NCBI GenBank assembly: GCA_902779075.1 | Contig: CACZAK010000055.1 | Span: 1 to 37,147 of the forward strand | DNA length: 37,147 nucleotides | Direction: 5' to 3' | DNA from: an uncultured bacterium | GTDB lineage: Bacteria; Verrucomicrobiota; Kiritimatiellia; RFP12; UBA1067 | Part shown: positions 17,857 through 25,932 of the stretch, piece by piece | Layout of the letters: each line of letters starts with the position of its first letter | Numbering within the stretch: the stretch's first letter is position 1 | Notes under the pieces: model-generated | What the model was told of the DNA's origin: nothing | The model's input: only the letters and a program-made list of their open reading frames with translations | The model's database searches: none | Made by a program: the position numbers and the translations under genes

Positions 17857-18596
17857 CCCGCCGCTACAAGCTAGTGATCGCCTACGACGGCACGAACTAC
17901 TCCGGCTACCAGCTTCAGGAGAACGCCGTCTCCGTCCAGCAGGTGCTAGAGGAGGCGCTCACCTACCTCGACCGAGCGCCGGTACGCGTGTTCGGATGCA
18001 GCCGCACGGACGCGGGCGTACACGCGCGTGGCTTTGTGGCGCACTGCGACCTCGTTCAGCCCATTCCCCCCGCCAAGCTCGTTTACGCCATGAACGCACG
18101 TATGCCGCAGGACGTCCGCGTGCTGCGCGCGTCGCTTGCGGCGGCCGACTTCGACGCCCGCAAGTCGGCCATCGGCAAGGAATACCGCTACTTCGTCTAC
18201 AACGCGCCCATTCTGCCGCCGCACCTCGCGCCGTACTGGACGGGCGTGCCGCAGCAGCTCGACGTTGCGGCGATGCAGGACGGGGCTGCGCGCTTTGTCG
18301 GCAAGCACGATTTCGTCTCCTTCGCGGCAAACCCGCGCCGCGAGATCGGCTCCACGGTGCGCAATGTGTTCGCATGCACCGTGCGGAAGACGGGACCGCG
18401 GATTGTGTTGTCGGTGCGCGGCGACGGTTTCCTTTACAAGCAGGTGCGCTCGATGACTGGTTTCCTCCTGCGCATCGGGAAGGGCGGCGAGCGGCCAGAG
18501 GCCGTATCGGAGCTTCTTGAGAAATGCCCACCGCGTACGGCGCGCGTGCCGACCGCGCCGGGGAAGGGGCTGTTCCTATGGCGGGTATTCTACTAA
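17853..18596 (+). CDS. truA: tRNA pseudouridine(38-40) synthase
   Basis: Modifies uridines 38-40 in the anticodon arm of many tRNAs. The catalytic Asp is D53 in CSRTDAGVHARG. The 247-residue product also shows YDGTNYSGYQ at the N-terminus, GKEYRYFVYN, and FLYKQVRSMTG with the conserved C-terminal layout. It overlaps manC by 4 bp (ATGA), so its expression probably depends on the manC promoter. Confidence 0.97.
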   Translation: MTRRYKLVIAYDGTNYSGYQLQENAVSVQQVLEEALTYLDRAPVRVFGCSRTDAGVHARGFVAHCDLVQPIPPAKLVYAMNARMPQDVRVLRASLAAADFDARKSAIGKEYRYFVYNAPILPPHLAPYWTGVPQQLDVAAMQDGAARFVGKHDFVSFAANPRREIGSTVRNVFACTVRKTGPRIVLSVRGDGFLYKQVRSMTGFLLRIGKGGERPEAVSELLEKCPPRTARVPTAPGKGLFLWRVFY

Positions 18597-18629
18597 ACAC
18601 AAAGGCACGCAAACGAGAGGATGATATCC

Positions 18630-19400
18630 ATGCCGCAGATACGCTTTGAAAACGTCGTTAAACGCTTCGAGGGACGAGATGTCCTCGCGGGCGTGAGCTT
18701 TACCGTCGAGAAGGGCGAGATACTCGCGATTGTGGGCCCGTCCGGCACGGGAAAGTCCGTCACGCTCAAGCATCTAGTGCGTCTGCTCACGCCCACGAGC
18801 GGAAGCGTGTGGCTGGACGACGTGGAGATCTCGTCCGCGACGGGCCGGTATCTTGAGTCGATCCGCAACCGCTTCGGCTACCTCTTCCAAGGCGGCGCGT
18901 TGCTCGGCTGGCTCACCGTGGCGGAGAACGTGGCGCTGCCGCTGCGGGAACACGGAGGACGCCTGACGGAGCAGGAAATCAACGAGCGGGTGGACGAGGC
19001 GCTTGCAGCCGTGGAGCTTACTGACGCGGCGGACCGCTATCCCGCCGAGATTTCAGGTGGAATGCAGAAGCGCGCCGGACTCGCGCGCGCGATAGTGCGC
19101 CGCAACGACATCATCCTCTACGACGAGCCCACCTCAGGTCTCGACCCCGTGACGTCAGTGACCATCAACAACCTCATCCGCCGCCTCAACAAGGAGCGCG
19201 GCATTACCTCAATTGTCGTCACGCACGACCTTCAGGGCGCGCTACTCTTCGTCGACCGCGTACTCATGCTCAAAGACGGACATGTGGTGGAGGTCTCCGA
19301 ACCCGCCGAATTCGTGAAGTCGACCAACCCCGACGTGCGCGAGTTCCTTGACGCACAGCTCATCACCCCCGACATCCTCGAAAGAAGAGTAAAGGACTAG
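18630..19400 (+). CDS. mlaF: ABC transporter ATPase, MlaF-like
   Basis: ATP-binding subunit of an MCE/Mla-type lipid transport system of the outer envelope. Walker A is GPSGTGKS, the signature is ISGGMQKRAGLARA, Walker B is IILYDEPTSGLDP and the H-loop is VVTHD. MQKRAG and the 256-residue length are typical of MlaF/Mkl. ATG 18630 is preferred over 18621, because GAGAGG (18615-18620) sits 9 nt before 18630 but touches 18621. No MlaE permease or MlaD substrate-binding gene is adjacent, so it is an orphan ATPase in this window. Confidence 0.88.
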   Translation: MPQIRFENVVKRFEGRDVLAGVSFTVEKGEILAIVGPSGTGKSVTLKHLVRLLTPTSGSVWLDDVEISSATGRYLESIRNRFGYLFQGGALLGWLTVAENVALPLREHGGRLTEQEINERVDEALAAVELTDAADRYPAEISGGMQKRAGLARAIVRRNDIILYDEPTSGLDPVTSVTINNLIRRLNKERGITSIVVTHDLQGALLFVDRVLMLKDGHVVEVSEPAEFVKSTNPDVREFLDAQLITPDILERRVKD

Positions 19401-19465
19401 GAGGAAGGCGATTTCCGTATCAGTGTGCACACGAACCACCGCACTTCCACATTGGCAACATTTAC

Positions 19466-19508
19466 AAGGCGGTTTCCAAAATCAATGTTGACTGGGGAAA
19501 CCGTCTTT
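19466..19508 (+). terminator. Possible terminator hairpin after mlaF
   Basis: AAGGCGGTTTCC (19466-19477) pairs with GGAAACCGTCTT (19496-19507) with one G-T wobble, leaving an 18-nt loop. Only TTTC follows, so the U-tract is weak. It could also be an end of a decayed mobile element. Confidence 0.4.
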
Positions 19509-19514
19509 CACAAG

Positions 19515-19546
19515 GGTAGGGCGAGCCGTCCCGCCGAGCCGCTCGT
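19515..19546. repeat. GGTAGGG-headed palindromic repeat, intergenic copy
   Basis: GGTAGGGCGAGCCGTCCCG opens a GC-rich imperfect palindrome ending near GCCGCTCG. The GGTAGGGC head is shared with copies at 26394, 26740, 27367 and 34549. Here it lies in a spacer rather than a gene. Confidence 0.6.
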
Positions 19547-19689
19547 GACTTGTCCGAGTCGCAGGTTCGTGGCCTCGCAAGCGGCGAGCGCGCTGGACAC
19601 CGCTTGAGGGCGTGGCCCTTGCCGTATGACGTAAATCCCACGCCCATCACGTAGAGGTTCGTGCGTTGCCCGCTCTCGGTTCAGGTCGA

Positions 19690-19800
19690 TGGCGTCCATC
19701 AGTTCGAACCCGGCCGCGAGCTTCTCGTCCGCGTCGTGCGCGGAGTCCAGGCGTATGAGCAGGTTCCCGCGGCAGAGGGCGCGCGATGGAGTACCGCTTC
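19690..19800 (-). pseudogene. Possible transposase remnant (IS1380-like)
   Basis: Read on the minus strand from about 19760, the sequence encodes NLLIRLDSAHDADEKLAAGF, followed by IDLNRER. RLDS-x-HDA resembles the second catalytic Asp region of IS1380-type DDE transposases. The frame lacks a proper start, hits a stop upstream and degrades downstream, so at most a fragment of one domain is left. The rest of the 19401-19808 spacer has no convincing gene. The identification rests on one motif from memory and is tentative. Confidence 0.35.
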
Positions 19801-19826
19801 AATAAACCATGCGGTTATGGTATAAT
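19798..19826 (+). promoter_or_regulatory. Extended -10 promoter of the exported phosphoesterase gene
   Basis: TATAAT at 19821-19826 has an upstream TGG (extended -10) and a weak -35 TTCAAT at 19798-19803 with 17-nt spacing. The 16 nt at 19815-19830 are identical to those at the manA promoter. ATG 19833 is 6 nt after the -10, which predicts a leaderless transcript. Confidence 0.7.
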
Positions 19827-19832
19827 CTCCGC

Positions 19833-21254
19833 ATGAAAAATAGGCTTTTGGCAAGAGAGTTTCTTACAACACGCGCGGGATTCCTGAAGGGCCTTGCTGC
19901 AGCATTCGGCGCAAGGCTCTTTGCGGCACCGCCTGGATGGACGCCGCCTGGTAAGGCGAACCTGGTATTTGGCGTGGTGAGCGACACGCACCTGCGCACC
20001 ACGGCCGACGGGAAGTACAGCACGAAGTACTGGTCCGACAAATGGCTCGTCGCCGCGCTGCGGTGCTTCCGCGACAACAACGTGGACGCCGTACTGCACC
20101 TCGGCGACATGGCGCACACCGGACAGGTCGCCGAGATGGAGTTCCACGCCTCCGCATGGCGCAAGGTGTTCCCGAAAGACCTTGCGCCGGACGGGCACAA
20201 GGTGGAGCGCCTGTTCGTGGCCGGCAACCACGACCTCGACGGATCCTCCTACGGCATCGGTAAGCTCGTGAAGAATCTCTACCCCGATCCGGAAGAGTTC
20301 AAGAAGCACGTCCTCTGCACCGACATCGCCGGCAACTGGCAGCGCATTTGGGGCGAACCCTACGCCGAGGCGTGGCACAAGGTGGTGAAGGGATACCACT
20401 TCTTCGGACGGCACTACGCTGGGAAGGACTTCAACGCATGCGAGGCGAGAACCCTTGCGCTCGTGAAAGAAGTCGATGCAAAGTGCGGTCTTTCCAAGGA
20501 CAAGAAGCCGTTCTTCCATTTCTCGCACATCCGGGCGCACGCAGCCTTCAACAAGGCGATGGCTCCCTACCGCAACGCCGTGGGGTTCTTTGGACACTGG
20601 CACGCGAGCGCATCCAACTGGAGCGTCATCCGCATGTTCAGTTCATCTCCGACGATACAGTGTCCGTCGTGCGCGCCGATGGGATCAAACAGCCTGTCGC
20701 CCGGCACATGCAAATGGGCGAAGGCGCCGTTCGTGGAAGGCACGCAGGACGATTACGGTCGCAGTCGGCAGGGCTACATCGTGCGAGTCTTCGACGACAT
20801 GGTCGTGTTTGAGTGCCATGAATTCGGGAAGGGCGGCAAAATCGGCGCCGACTGGATCATGCCGCTCGGCAAATACGATCCGCATCCCTTTACCAGGACG
20901 GAGCTCCTGAAGGTGATCGGCAAGCCGCAGTTCAATCCTGGAGCAAAGCTCGTCGTCGATCATTCAAACCCTCAAATCCTCAGGCTTTCCATTCCGGCGG
21001 CGGACGGCAATCCAGATTGTCGTGCATTCGCGTATGCCGTCGCGGTATCGGCTGACAAACCCGCCAAGCCGCTGAAGTACGTTTTCGCCTCCGGCTGCAA
21101 TGTGAACGCGGCACACGCGCCACACAGCGGCGTCACGACGCTGGAGATGCCGTTCGCCGACCTCCCGAAGGGAGATGAGCTGGTGGTGTCCGTGACGCCG
21201 TTTTCCTCCTTGGGCACCGCAGGGTGCGCCATATCCGAGAGGGTCAGTATATGA
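19833..21254 (+). CDS. Exported calcineurin-like metallophosphoesterase
   Basis: A 473-residue phosphoesterase. Dinuclear-metal motifs occur in order: VVSDTHL, HLGDMAH, AGNHDLDG, FHFSHIRAH and FFGHWHAS. The N-terminus RLLAREFLTTRAGFLKGLAA followed by AAFGARLFAAP looks like a signal sequence, with TTRAGFLKG as a degenerate Tat-like motif, so export is likely. The C-terminal third resembles the beta-sandwich tails seen on exported phosphoesterases. ATG 19833 is chosen because the upstream ATG at 19809 lies before the promoter -10 box. The stop overlaps the following heparinase start as ATGA. The substrate is unknown, but its location at the head of a glycan locus suggests a surface or periplasmic role. 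Confidence 0.83.
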   Translation: MKNRLLAREFLTTRAGFLKGLAAAFGARLFAAPPGWTPPGKANLVFGVVSDTHLRTTADGKYSTKYWSDKWLVAALRCFRDNNVDAVLHLGDMAHTGQVAEMEFHASAWRKVFPKDLAPDGHKVERLFVAGNHDLDGSSYGIGKLVKNLYPDPEEFKKHVLCTDIAGNWQRIWGEPYAEAWHKVVKGYHFFGRHYAGKDFNACEARTLALVKEVDAKCGLSKDKKPFFHFSHIRAHAAFNKAMAPYRNAVGFFGHWHASASNWSVIRMFSSSPTIQCPSCAPMGSNSLSPGTCKWAKAPFVEGTQDDYGRSRQGYIVRVFDDMVVFECHEFGKGGKIGADWIMPLGKYDPHPFTRTELLKVIGKPQFNPGAKLVVDHSNPQILRLSIPAADGNPDCRAFAYAVAVSADKPAKPLKYVFASGCNVNAAHAPHSGVTTLEMPFADLPKGDELVVSVTPFSSLGTAGCAISERVSI

Positions 21255-21736
21255 AAACGCTGAACTGCTACATGGCCATATTTGTTGCCGCGGCGTCTTT
21301 GGCCGCTCCGACGGACGATTCGTGGATGGCGAAGATACGTCCTGGACACCCGAGGATGTTCTTCAACGCCGAGACGTGGCCGCAGGTGAAGGCGCGCGCG
21401 GAGGGCCCGGCCCGTGCCGCGCGGGACGCTCTCCTCAAGCGCTGCGACAAATATCCCGACGATCCGGTATGCTCTGGCTTTGTCCCCGTTGTGTTCCGTG
21501 AGGTGAAGACGGCGAGCGGCACACACAAGACCACCGCCGCCACGCCGATCAACAGCGTGAAGGAGTGGGGACCGCAGGCCGCCGAGTGCGCGCTCGCCTG
21601 GCGCTTCACCGGCGAGCGGAAGTACCTTGTGAAGGCGCGGAAGATGCTCGAGTCAAGCGTGGCCGCATACCATGCCGCGTACGCCAACCGGCGCGCCGTC
21701 AACTGGTACTCCACCTCGCGCATCCTCGCGCTGTGC

Positions 21737-21772
21737 GCCTACGACTGGATATGGGCCTACGACTGGATATGG
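21737..21772 (+). repeat. 18-bp in-frame tandem duplication in the heparinase gene
   Basis: GCCTACGACTGGATATGG occurs twice head to tail (21737-21754 and 21755-21772), duplicating the residues AYDWIW in frame. Confidence 0.9.
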
Positions 21773-22724
21773 GAGGGTCTCACACCCGACGAGCGAAAGG
21801 CGATCATCGTCCCGTTCGTGCAGCACATCGAGGACATCCAGCCGGGCAAGGGCAAGCCCGCGATAATCCGCCGCGACACGGGCGGCATCGCGAGCGGATT
21901 CTACGGCGTTCCAAGCCTTCTCTGGTATTCCGGCCTCGCGGCGTTCGGCGACGGATACTGCGATGGACTCGCCAAATCTCACCTGTAGCGCGGACACGGA
22001 CTCTGCCTCAAGCTGCTGAAGTTCCGCAACGACGGTGCGGGCGACGACGGCGCGCTCAGCTCGGCCGTGCCTGGATACTCCATGGGCGCCTATCCCTGGG
22101 CGCACTTCAACTTCTTCCATACGTGGCTCTCCGCAACGGGCGAGAACCTCGCGCCGTCGTACCCCGGAATGGCGCTTTTCCCCAACTGGATTTACTGGAC
22201 GTGGATACCGAACGAGGTCAATCCCGACATGCCGCTCTACTGCGGCTTCGGCGACGACCAGCACACGCACAACGCCCTTGCCATCGGCCGTCTGTACGAG
22301 CACATGTCGCAGTACATACATTTCTTCCGCGACGCCAACCCCGCTGCCGCGCGCCTGGCCGCTTCACTGCGCGACCGTGTCCCCAGCCAGAACATGGGCG
22401 CTCCGTGGGTTATGTATCCGTTCCTGTTCGGCGACGAGGACGGAGACGTGAAGCCGTACTCCGCCGAGGAGCTGGAAAGACATCCGCTCCACGCCCGCCA
22501 CTTTGAAAACCTTGGGCAGATCATCATGCGATCCGGCTGGAAGCCGGACTCCACTTACTGCACCTTCACCGCCGGAGCGAAGCTCCATCAGCACAAGCAC
22601 TACGACGAGAACAACTTCACAATCTACAAGCACGACTTCCTCGCGCTCGATTCCGGCACGCGCGGCGTGGAGACGGACTGGAATCTGAAATACTACTACG
22701 CTCAGACGGTCGCACATAACTGTA

Positions 22725-22825
22725 ACTGGGTAGTTGATTGAAAGCCCCAACTACAATATGTTGCGTTGAAATGCGCGTCTGGAATACAAGATGTTGCGAT
22801 TGGGCCCGTCAATCAGCCACCCAGT
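22725..22825. mobile_element. 101-bp MITE-like insertion with 8-bp target duplication
   Basis: The element starts ACTGGGTAGTTGATTG and its other end, read on the minus strand, starts ACTGGGTGGCTGATTG (14 of 16 identical, weaker similarity continuing to about 24 bp). It is flanked by perfect direct repeats TAACTGTA at 22717-22724 and 22826-22833. It has no coding capacity, so it must have been moved by a transposase encoded elsewhere. Internally it carries a near-repeat of ACAA-ATGTTGCG (near 22752 and 22785). The insertion shifts the host frame. Confidence 0.9.
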
Positions 22826-23631
22826 TAACTGTATGCTGATACGGCGTCCGAACGAGCCCTTGCCGAGTTATTGGGGGCCCGTCTATCCCGGACCAGAAGG
22901 CAAGTGCAACGACGGCGGCATGTACAAAGGCTCAGCGAATGTGCTCGCCTTCGAGACGAACGACTCGTACACCTACGTCGCCTCGGACGCCACCGCCCTA
23001 TACGGCAAAAAGTGTACGGAGGCCGTTCGGCAGTTCATCCACCTGCTGCCAGATACGTTCGTCGTCTACGACCGCGTTGGTGCGGCCGTGCCGTCCGACG
23101 CCAAGGCATGGCTTCTGCATACAAAGGACGAGCCGCGCATAGAGGGCCGTCTACTGACGGCCGACAGCGGCAAGGGACGGCTGTTCTGCGAGACTATCCT
23201 GCCAGAAGATGCAACGCTCACGAAGATTGGCGGCCCAGGTAAGGAATTTTTGTCGAATGGCAAGAACTGGGAACCTGATACAGCTTTCCTCGCGTCCGCC
23301 GAACGCGCTAAGAAGCGGACTGGACGCGGCCCTTACTTCGGCGCGTGGCGTCTGGAAGTTTCGCCGGGAGCGGCACGGGAGAACGACCGCTTCCTGCACG
23401 TTCTCACCGCTACAGACACCGCAACGCATAAGTCGCCGAAAGTGCGGAAAGTCTCTGAGAACGGTCGCGACGGCGTGGTGGTTGAAGTGCCGAAGGTTGG
23501 TGGAGGCACGACGGAGGTCACGATCCTCTTCAACCGCGAAGGGCCTGTGGGCGGCACAATCGCCTTCGGAAACGACGCGCCGCGCTCGTTCTCGACGACC
23601 GTCCAAGCGCAGAGCGGATGCGATACTTGAA

Positions 23632-23649
23632 ATGGGCATCTTGCCCGTT
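23632..23649 (+). terminator. Short hairpin after the heparinase gene
   Basis: AATGGGCA-TCT-TGCCCGTT forms an 8-bp stem with one wobble pair and a 3-nt loop right after the stop. No U-tract follows, so termination would be weak or Rho-assisted. Confidence 0.35.
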
Positions 23650-23748
23650 GATGGAAGTGGCACCACTAGGACTACGTGGATAAAACCTTTTAAAATTGAT
23701 AAAGAGTGCCATTACCTCCTTTCGAAAAATCTTTAGCTTTTCAGTCCC

Positions 23749-23777
23749 TTGCGCGGTGTAAGGGGATGTGATATAAT
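23749..23777 (+). promoter_or_regulatory. Promoter of the surface-protein/glycosidase operon
   Basis: TTGCGC (23749-23754), a 17-nt spacer and a perfect TATAAT (23772-23777). The start would fall near 23784, giving a leader of about 126 nt before ATG 23910, the longest in this window. Confidence 0.75.
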
Positions 23778-23783
23778 AGCCGT

Positions 23784-23909
23784 GTTTCCACGGTGGGATG
23801 GCACCGGCTAGGTGGTCGGTGCGGAATTCTCGCCAAGTCGGGGATGCGCACACAAGTGCATAGTCCCAAGAAAGTTCTGTTTGCAAAAATAGACGAAAGG
23901 AAAGATGTC
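23784..23909 (+). promoter_or_regulatory. Structured 5' leader, possible cis-regulatory RNA
   Basis: Three consecutive hairpins can be drawn: CCGTG/CACGG with loop TTTC (near 23780-23793), GCACCG/CGGTGC (23801-23822), and GGGATGC-CAC/GTGCA-TAGTCCC (near 23840-23868). Then come an unpaired A-rich stretch and the ribosome site GAAAGGAAAG. I do not recognise it as a known riboswitch class. Confidence 0.4.
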
Positions 23910-25922
23910 ATGAAGGTGCTCAATGGAATCGTCCTCGCTGCAACAATTGCCGCGTTCCACGCTGTAGCCCAGGCCGGCACATACCAAGACAACGACTATA
24001 TCCAATGGGAGTTCACCGTCAACGCCGACGGCGGGGCGACCATCACCGGTGCGTCGCCGGGCTACTATGACCCCATGTACGGCAGTTACTATTACTGGGG
24101 CGGCTCCATTCCGTCCTTTGTCTGCGACGGCTCCGACTGGGATGCGTCCGATACTTGGTATCCCGTGACGGCTATCGGCGACAACGCCCTGAGCGGAATT
24201 GCCTACATTGGATCCGGCACCCCTAGTGGCGTTACTTCAATATACATTCCGGATACTGTTAAGCGTATCGGCGATTCCGTCTTCTCCGGATTCTCCTACG
24301 TGATGGACATCGATCTGCCAGATGGACTGGAGTATCTGGGACAATACGCATTCGACGGATGCACCAGTCTCTCTTACGATATGAACTACTATGACTTACG
24401 AGTCCTCGACGGCTGGGTGCTTGGACCGTGGCAGAGCTGGGAAGTTGGCTACTCGTACATTGAAAGCGCTGACATGTCTGCAGTCAAGGGCATCGCGGCT
24501 GGGGCGTTTTCCGGCTGCGAGTACTTGCGCAGCGTCAACCTGCCCGTCAACATGGTGATCCTGCCTTATTCTGCTTTCAACTACTGCACATCCCTGACAG
24601 ACATTGTCATCCCTGCCTCGGTGACGAACATCGAGGCTTGGGCATTTTCCAACTGCTCGTCACTCACGAACATCACCTTCGTCGGCAATGCGCCGACCTT
24701 GTCACCCGATCCGTACGACCCGACAACTCCGGGAAGCAATCCCTTCGACGGCGTAAGCCCGCAGTGCGTCGTCACCGTCCAGCAGGGCACGACGGGATGG
24801 GGGACTGTCCCCGGCACCTGGAACGGGCTCCCGACTCAGTACGCCACCGCGCCTTCGACCTACACAGTCACCTGGCTCAACGATGACGGGACGTTGCTCG
24901 ACGAGAACTCTTCGTGGGTCTATGGCGCCATCCCGTCGCACACTAATCTGGTCAAGGCGAGTGACGCGCAGTACGACTACGAGTTCTGGGGGTGGACGCC
25001 GGAGCCTGAGCCCGTAATCAGTAACACGACCTACACGGCCGTTTACACTCCCCATCTCCGCTACTACACCATCACGTGGCTCAACGACAATGGTTCCAGA
25101 ATCAGACAGAGCTCGGTAGGCTACGGCACTACGCCCACGCCCCCCGCTGCGACCAAGGCAGCCACGGCGTTCTACACTTACACGCTGTCGGGTTGGACGC
25201 CGGAAATCGTGTCAGTCACAGGCCCGGCGACCTACCGAGCGACGTACACCGCGCACCAGATCTACGCCGGATCCGGCACAGCGGCTGATCCGTTCATCGC
25301 GACTAGCGGCGCCGATCTCGCTGCTCTTGTCGCCGCGACGAACACGCTCTACGTGAGGCTAGCAGAGGGTCTGTCCGTAACAGGCCCGTTGAACGTCCCT
25401 GCGTCGATGTCGCTCCTCTCCATCGACATGAACGGTGGGACGATCACGGGGGCTAACGGCTCGCCGGCGATTGTGCTCGCGGGCAATACGGAGTTCAGCG
25501 CGACCGGCACGGGCACGATTTCCGCCGACGAGGGAGTGGAGGCCGTGCGGCGTCCCGGGACCGTTGCGGCCGCATCTGGCGTGACCATCACCGGCATGTG
25601 TACGGACGGGGCAACACTGCCGACGCCTGCGTTCGGCGAGAGCGGGGACGCGGCGACCACGAAGTTTGAGAAGGGCGCGAACGGAAAGTGGACGCTCACG
25701 GCGTTTGCAGAGCTGTCCAATGACGCATTAGGCAAGGATGTGGCGAACGGGCAGATCAAGGTCTATGCGGCCGATGCTCCGGAGGGGCTGGCTTCTGCCG
25801 CGCCGCTTTCGAGCGGCGTGACAATAGACGAGAAGAAGTGCGCTGTCAAGGCGAAGATAACCGTAACGCCGCCCAATCCTTCAGCCACTAAGCAATTCTT
25901 CAAGGTCAAGTTCGGCGAGTAG
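23910..25922 (+). CDS. Exported BspA-like LRR / InlB-repeat surface protein
   Basis: A 670-residue secreted or surface protein beginning MKVLNGIVLAATIAAFHAVAQA, with likely cleavage after AQA. Residues about 55-285 contain BspA-type (LRR_5) repeats such as VTSIYIPDTVKRIGDSVFSG and LTDIVIPASVTNIEAWAFSN. Residues about 310-455 hold two Listeria-Bacteroides (InlB B-type) repeats, each with TxTWLNDxG and GWTPE. The rest is a threonine/glycine-rich beta region ending ATKQFFKVKFGE, which could be a sorting tail. It probably mediates adhesion or carbohydrate/host binding. ATG 23910 is chosen because it starts the signal peptide and has GAAAGGAAAG upstream. The next gene starts 10 nt later. Confidence 0.85.
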   Translation: MKVLNGIVLAATIAAFHAVAQAGTYQDNDYIQWEFTVNADGGATITGASPGYYDPMYGSYYYWGGSIPSFVCDGSDWDASDTWYPVTAIGDNALSGIAYIGSGTPSGVTSIYIPDTVKRIGDSVFSGFSYVMDIDLPDGLEYLGQYAFDGCTSLSYDMNYYDLRVLDGWVLGPWQSWEVGYSYIESADMSAVKGIAAGAFSGCEYLRSVNLPVNMVILPYSAFNYCTSLTDIVIPASVTNIEAWAFSNCSSLTNITFVGNAPTLSPDPYDPTTPGSNPFDGVSPQCVVTVQQGTTGWGTVPGTWNGLPTQYATAPSTYTVTWLNDDGTLLDENSSWVYGAIPSHTNLVKASDAQYDYEFWGWTPEPEPVISNTTYTAVYTPHLRYYTITWLNDNGSRIRQSSVGYGTTPTPPAATKAATAFYTYTLSGWTPEIVSVTGPATYRATYTAHQIYAGSGTAADPFIATSGADLAALVAATNTLYVRLAEGLSVTGPLNVPASMSLLSIDMNGGTITGANGSPAIVLAGNTEFSATGTGTISADEGVEAVRRPGTVAAASGVTITGMCTDGATLPTPAFGESGDAATTKFEKGANGKWTLTAFAELSNDALGKDVANGQIKVYAADAPEGLASAAPLSSGVTIDEKKCAVKAKITVTPPNPSATKQFFKVKFGE

Positions 25923-25932
25923 GCCCGCAAGC

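Larger units (their letters stand above)
21251..23630 (+). pseudogene. Heparinase II/III-like polysaccharide lyase gene, broken
   Basis: One gene in three pieces. Piece one starts at ATG 21251 with a signal peptide (MKTLNCYMAIFVAAASLAAP) and ends at an in-frame TAG at 21986-21988. The same frame continues without another stop to 22741. Piece three, in a different frame, runs to the stop at 23630. Removing the 101-bp insertion plus one target duplication (22725-22833, 109 bp) joins HNC directly to MLIRRPNEP and gives a continuous 756-codon frame apart from the amber. The fold signature is LHQHKHYDENNFTIYKHDFL, the His/Asp/Asn-rich centre of heparinase II/III C-terminal domains, after an alpha-helical toroid domain. 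An 18-bp tandem duplication at 21737-21772 repeats AYDWIW. It would have cleaved uronate-containing glycans outside the cytoplasm. Confidence 0.85.

Noticed and set aside
21986..21988. Pyrrolysine or other recoding of TAG
   Set aside because: TAG is used as a normal stop at several intact genes in the window, and the gene is also broken by an insertion.
23784..23909. Cyclic-di-GMP or cobalamin riboswitch in the surface-protein leader
   Set aside because: I could not match the conserved core bases of either class, so it is reported only as an unassigned structured leader.
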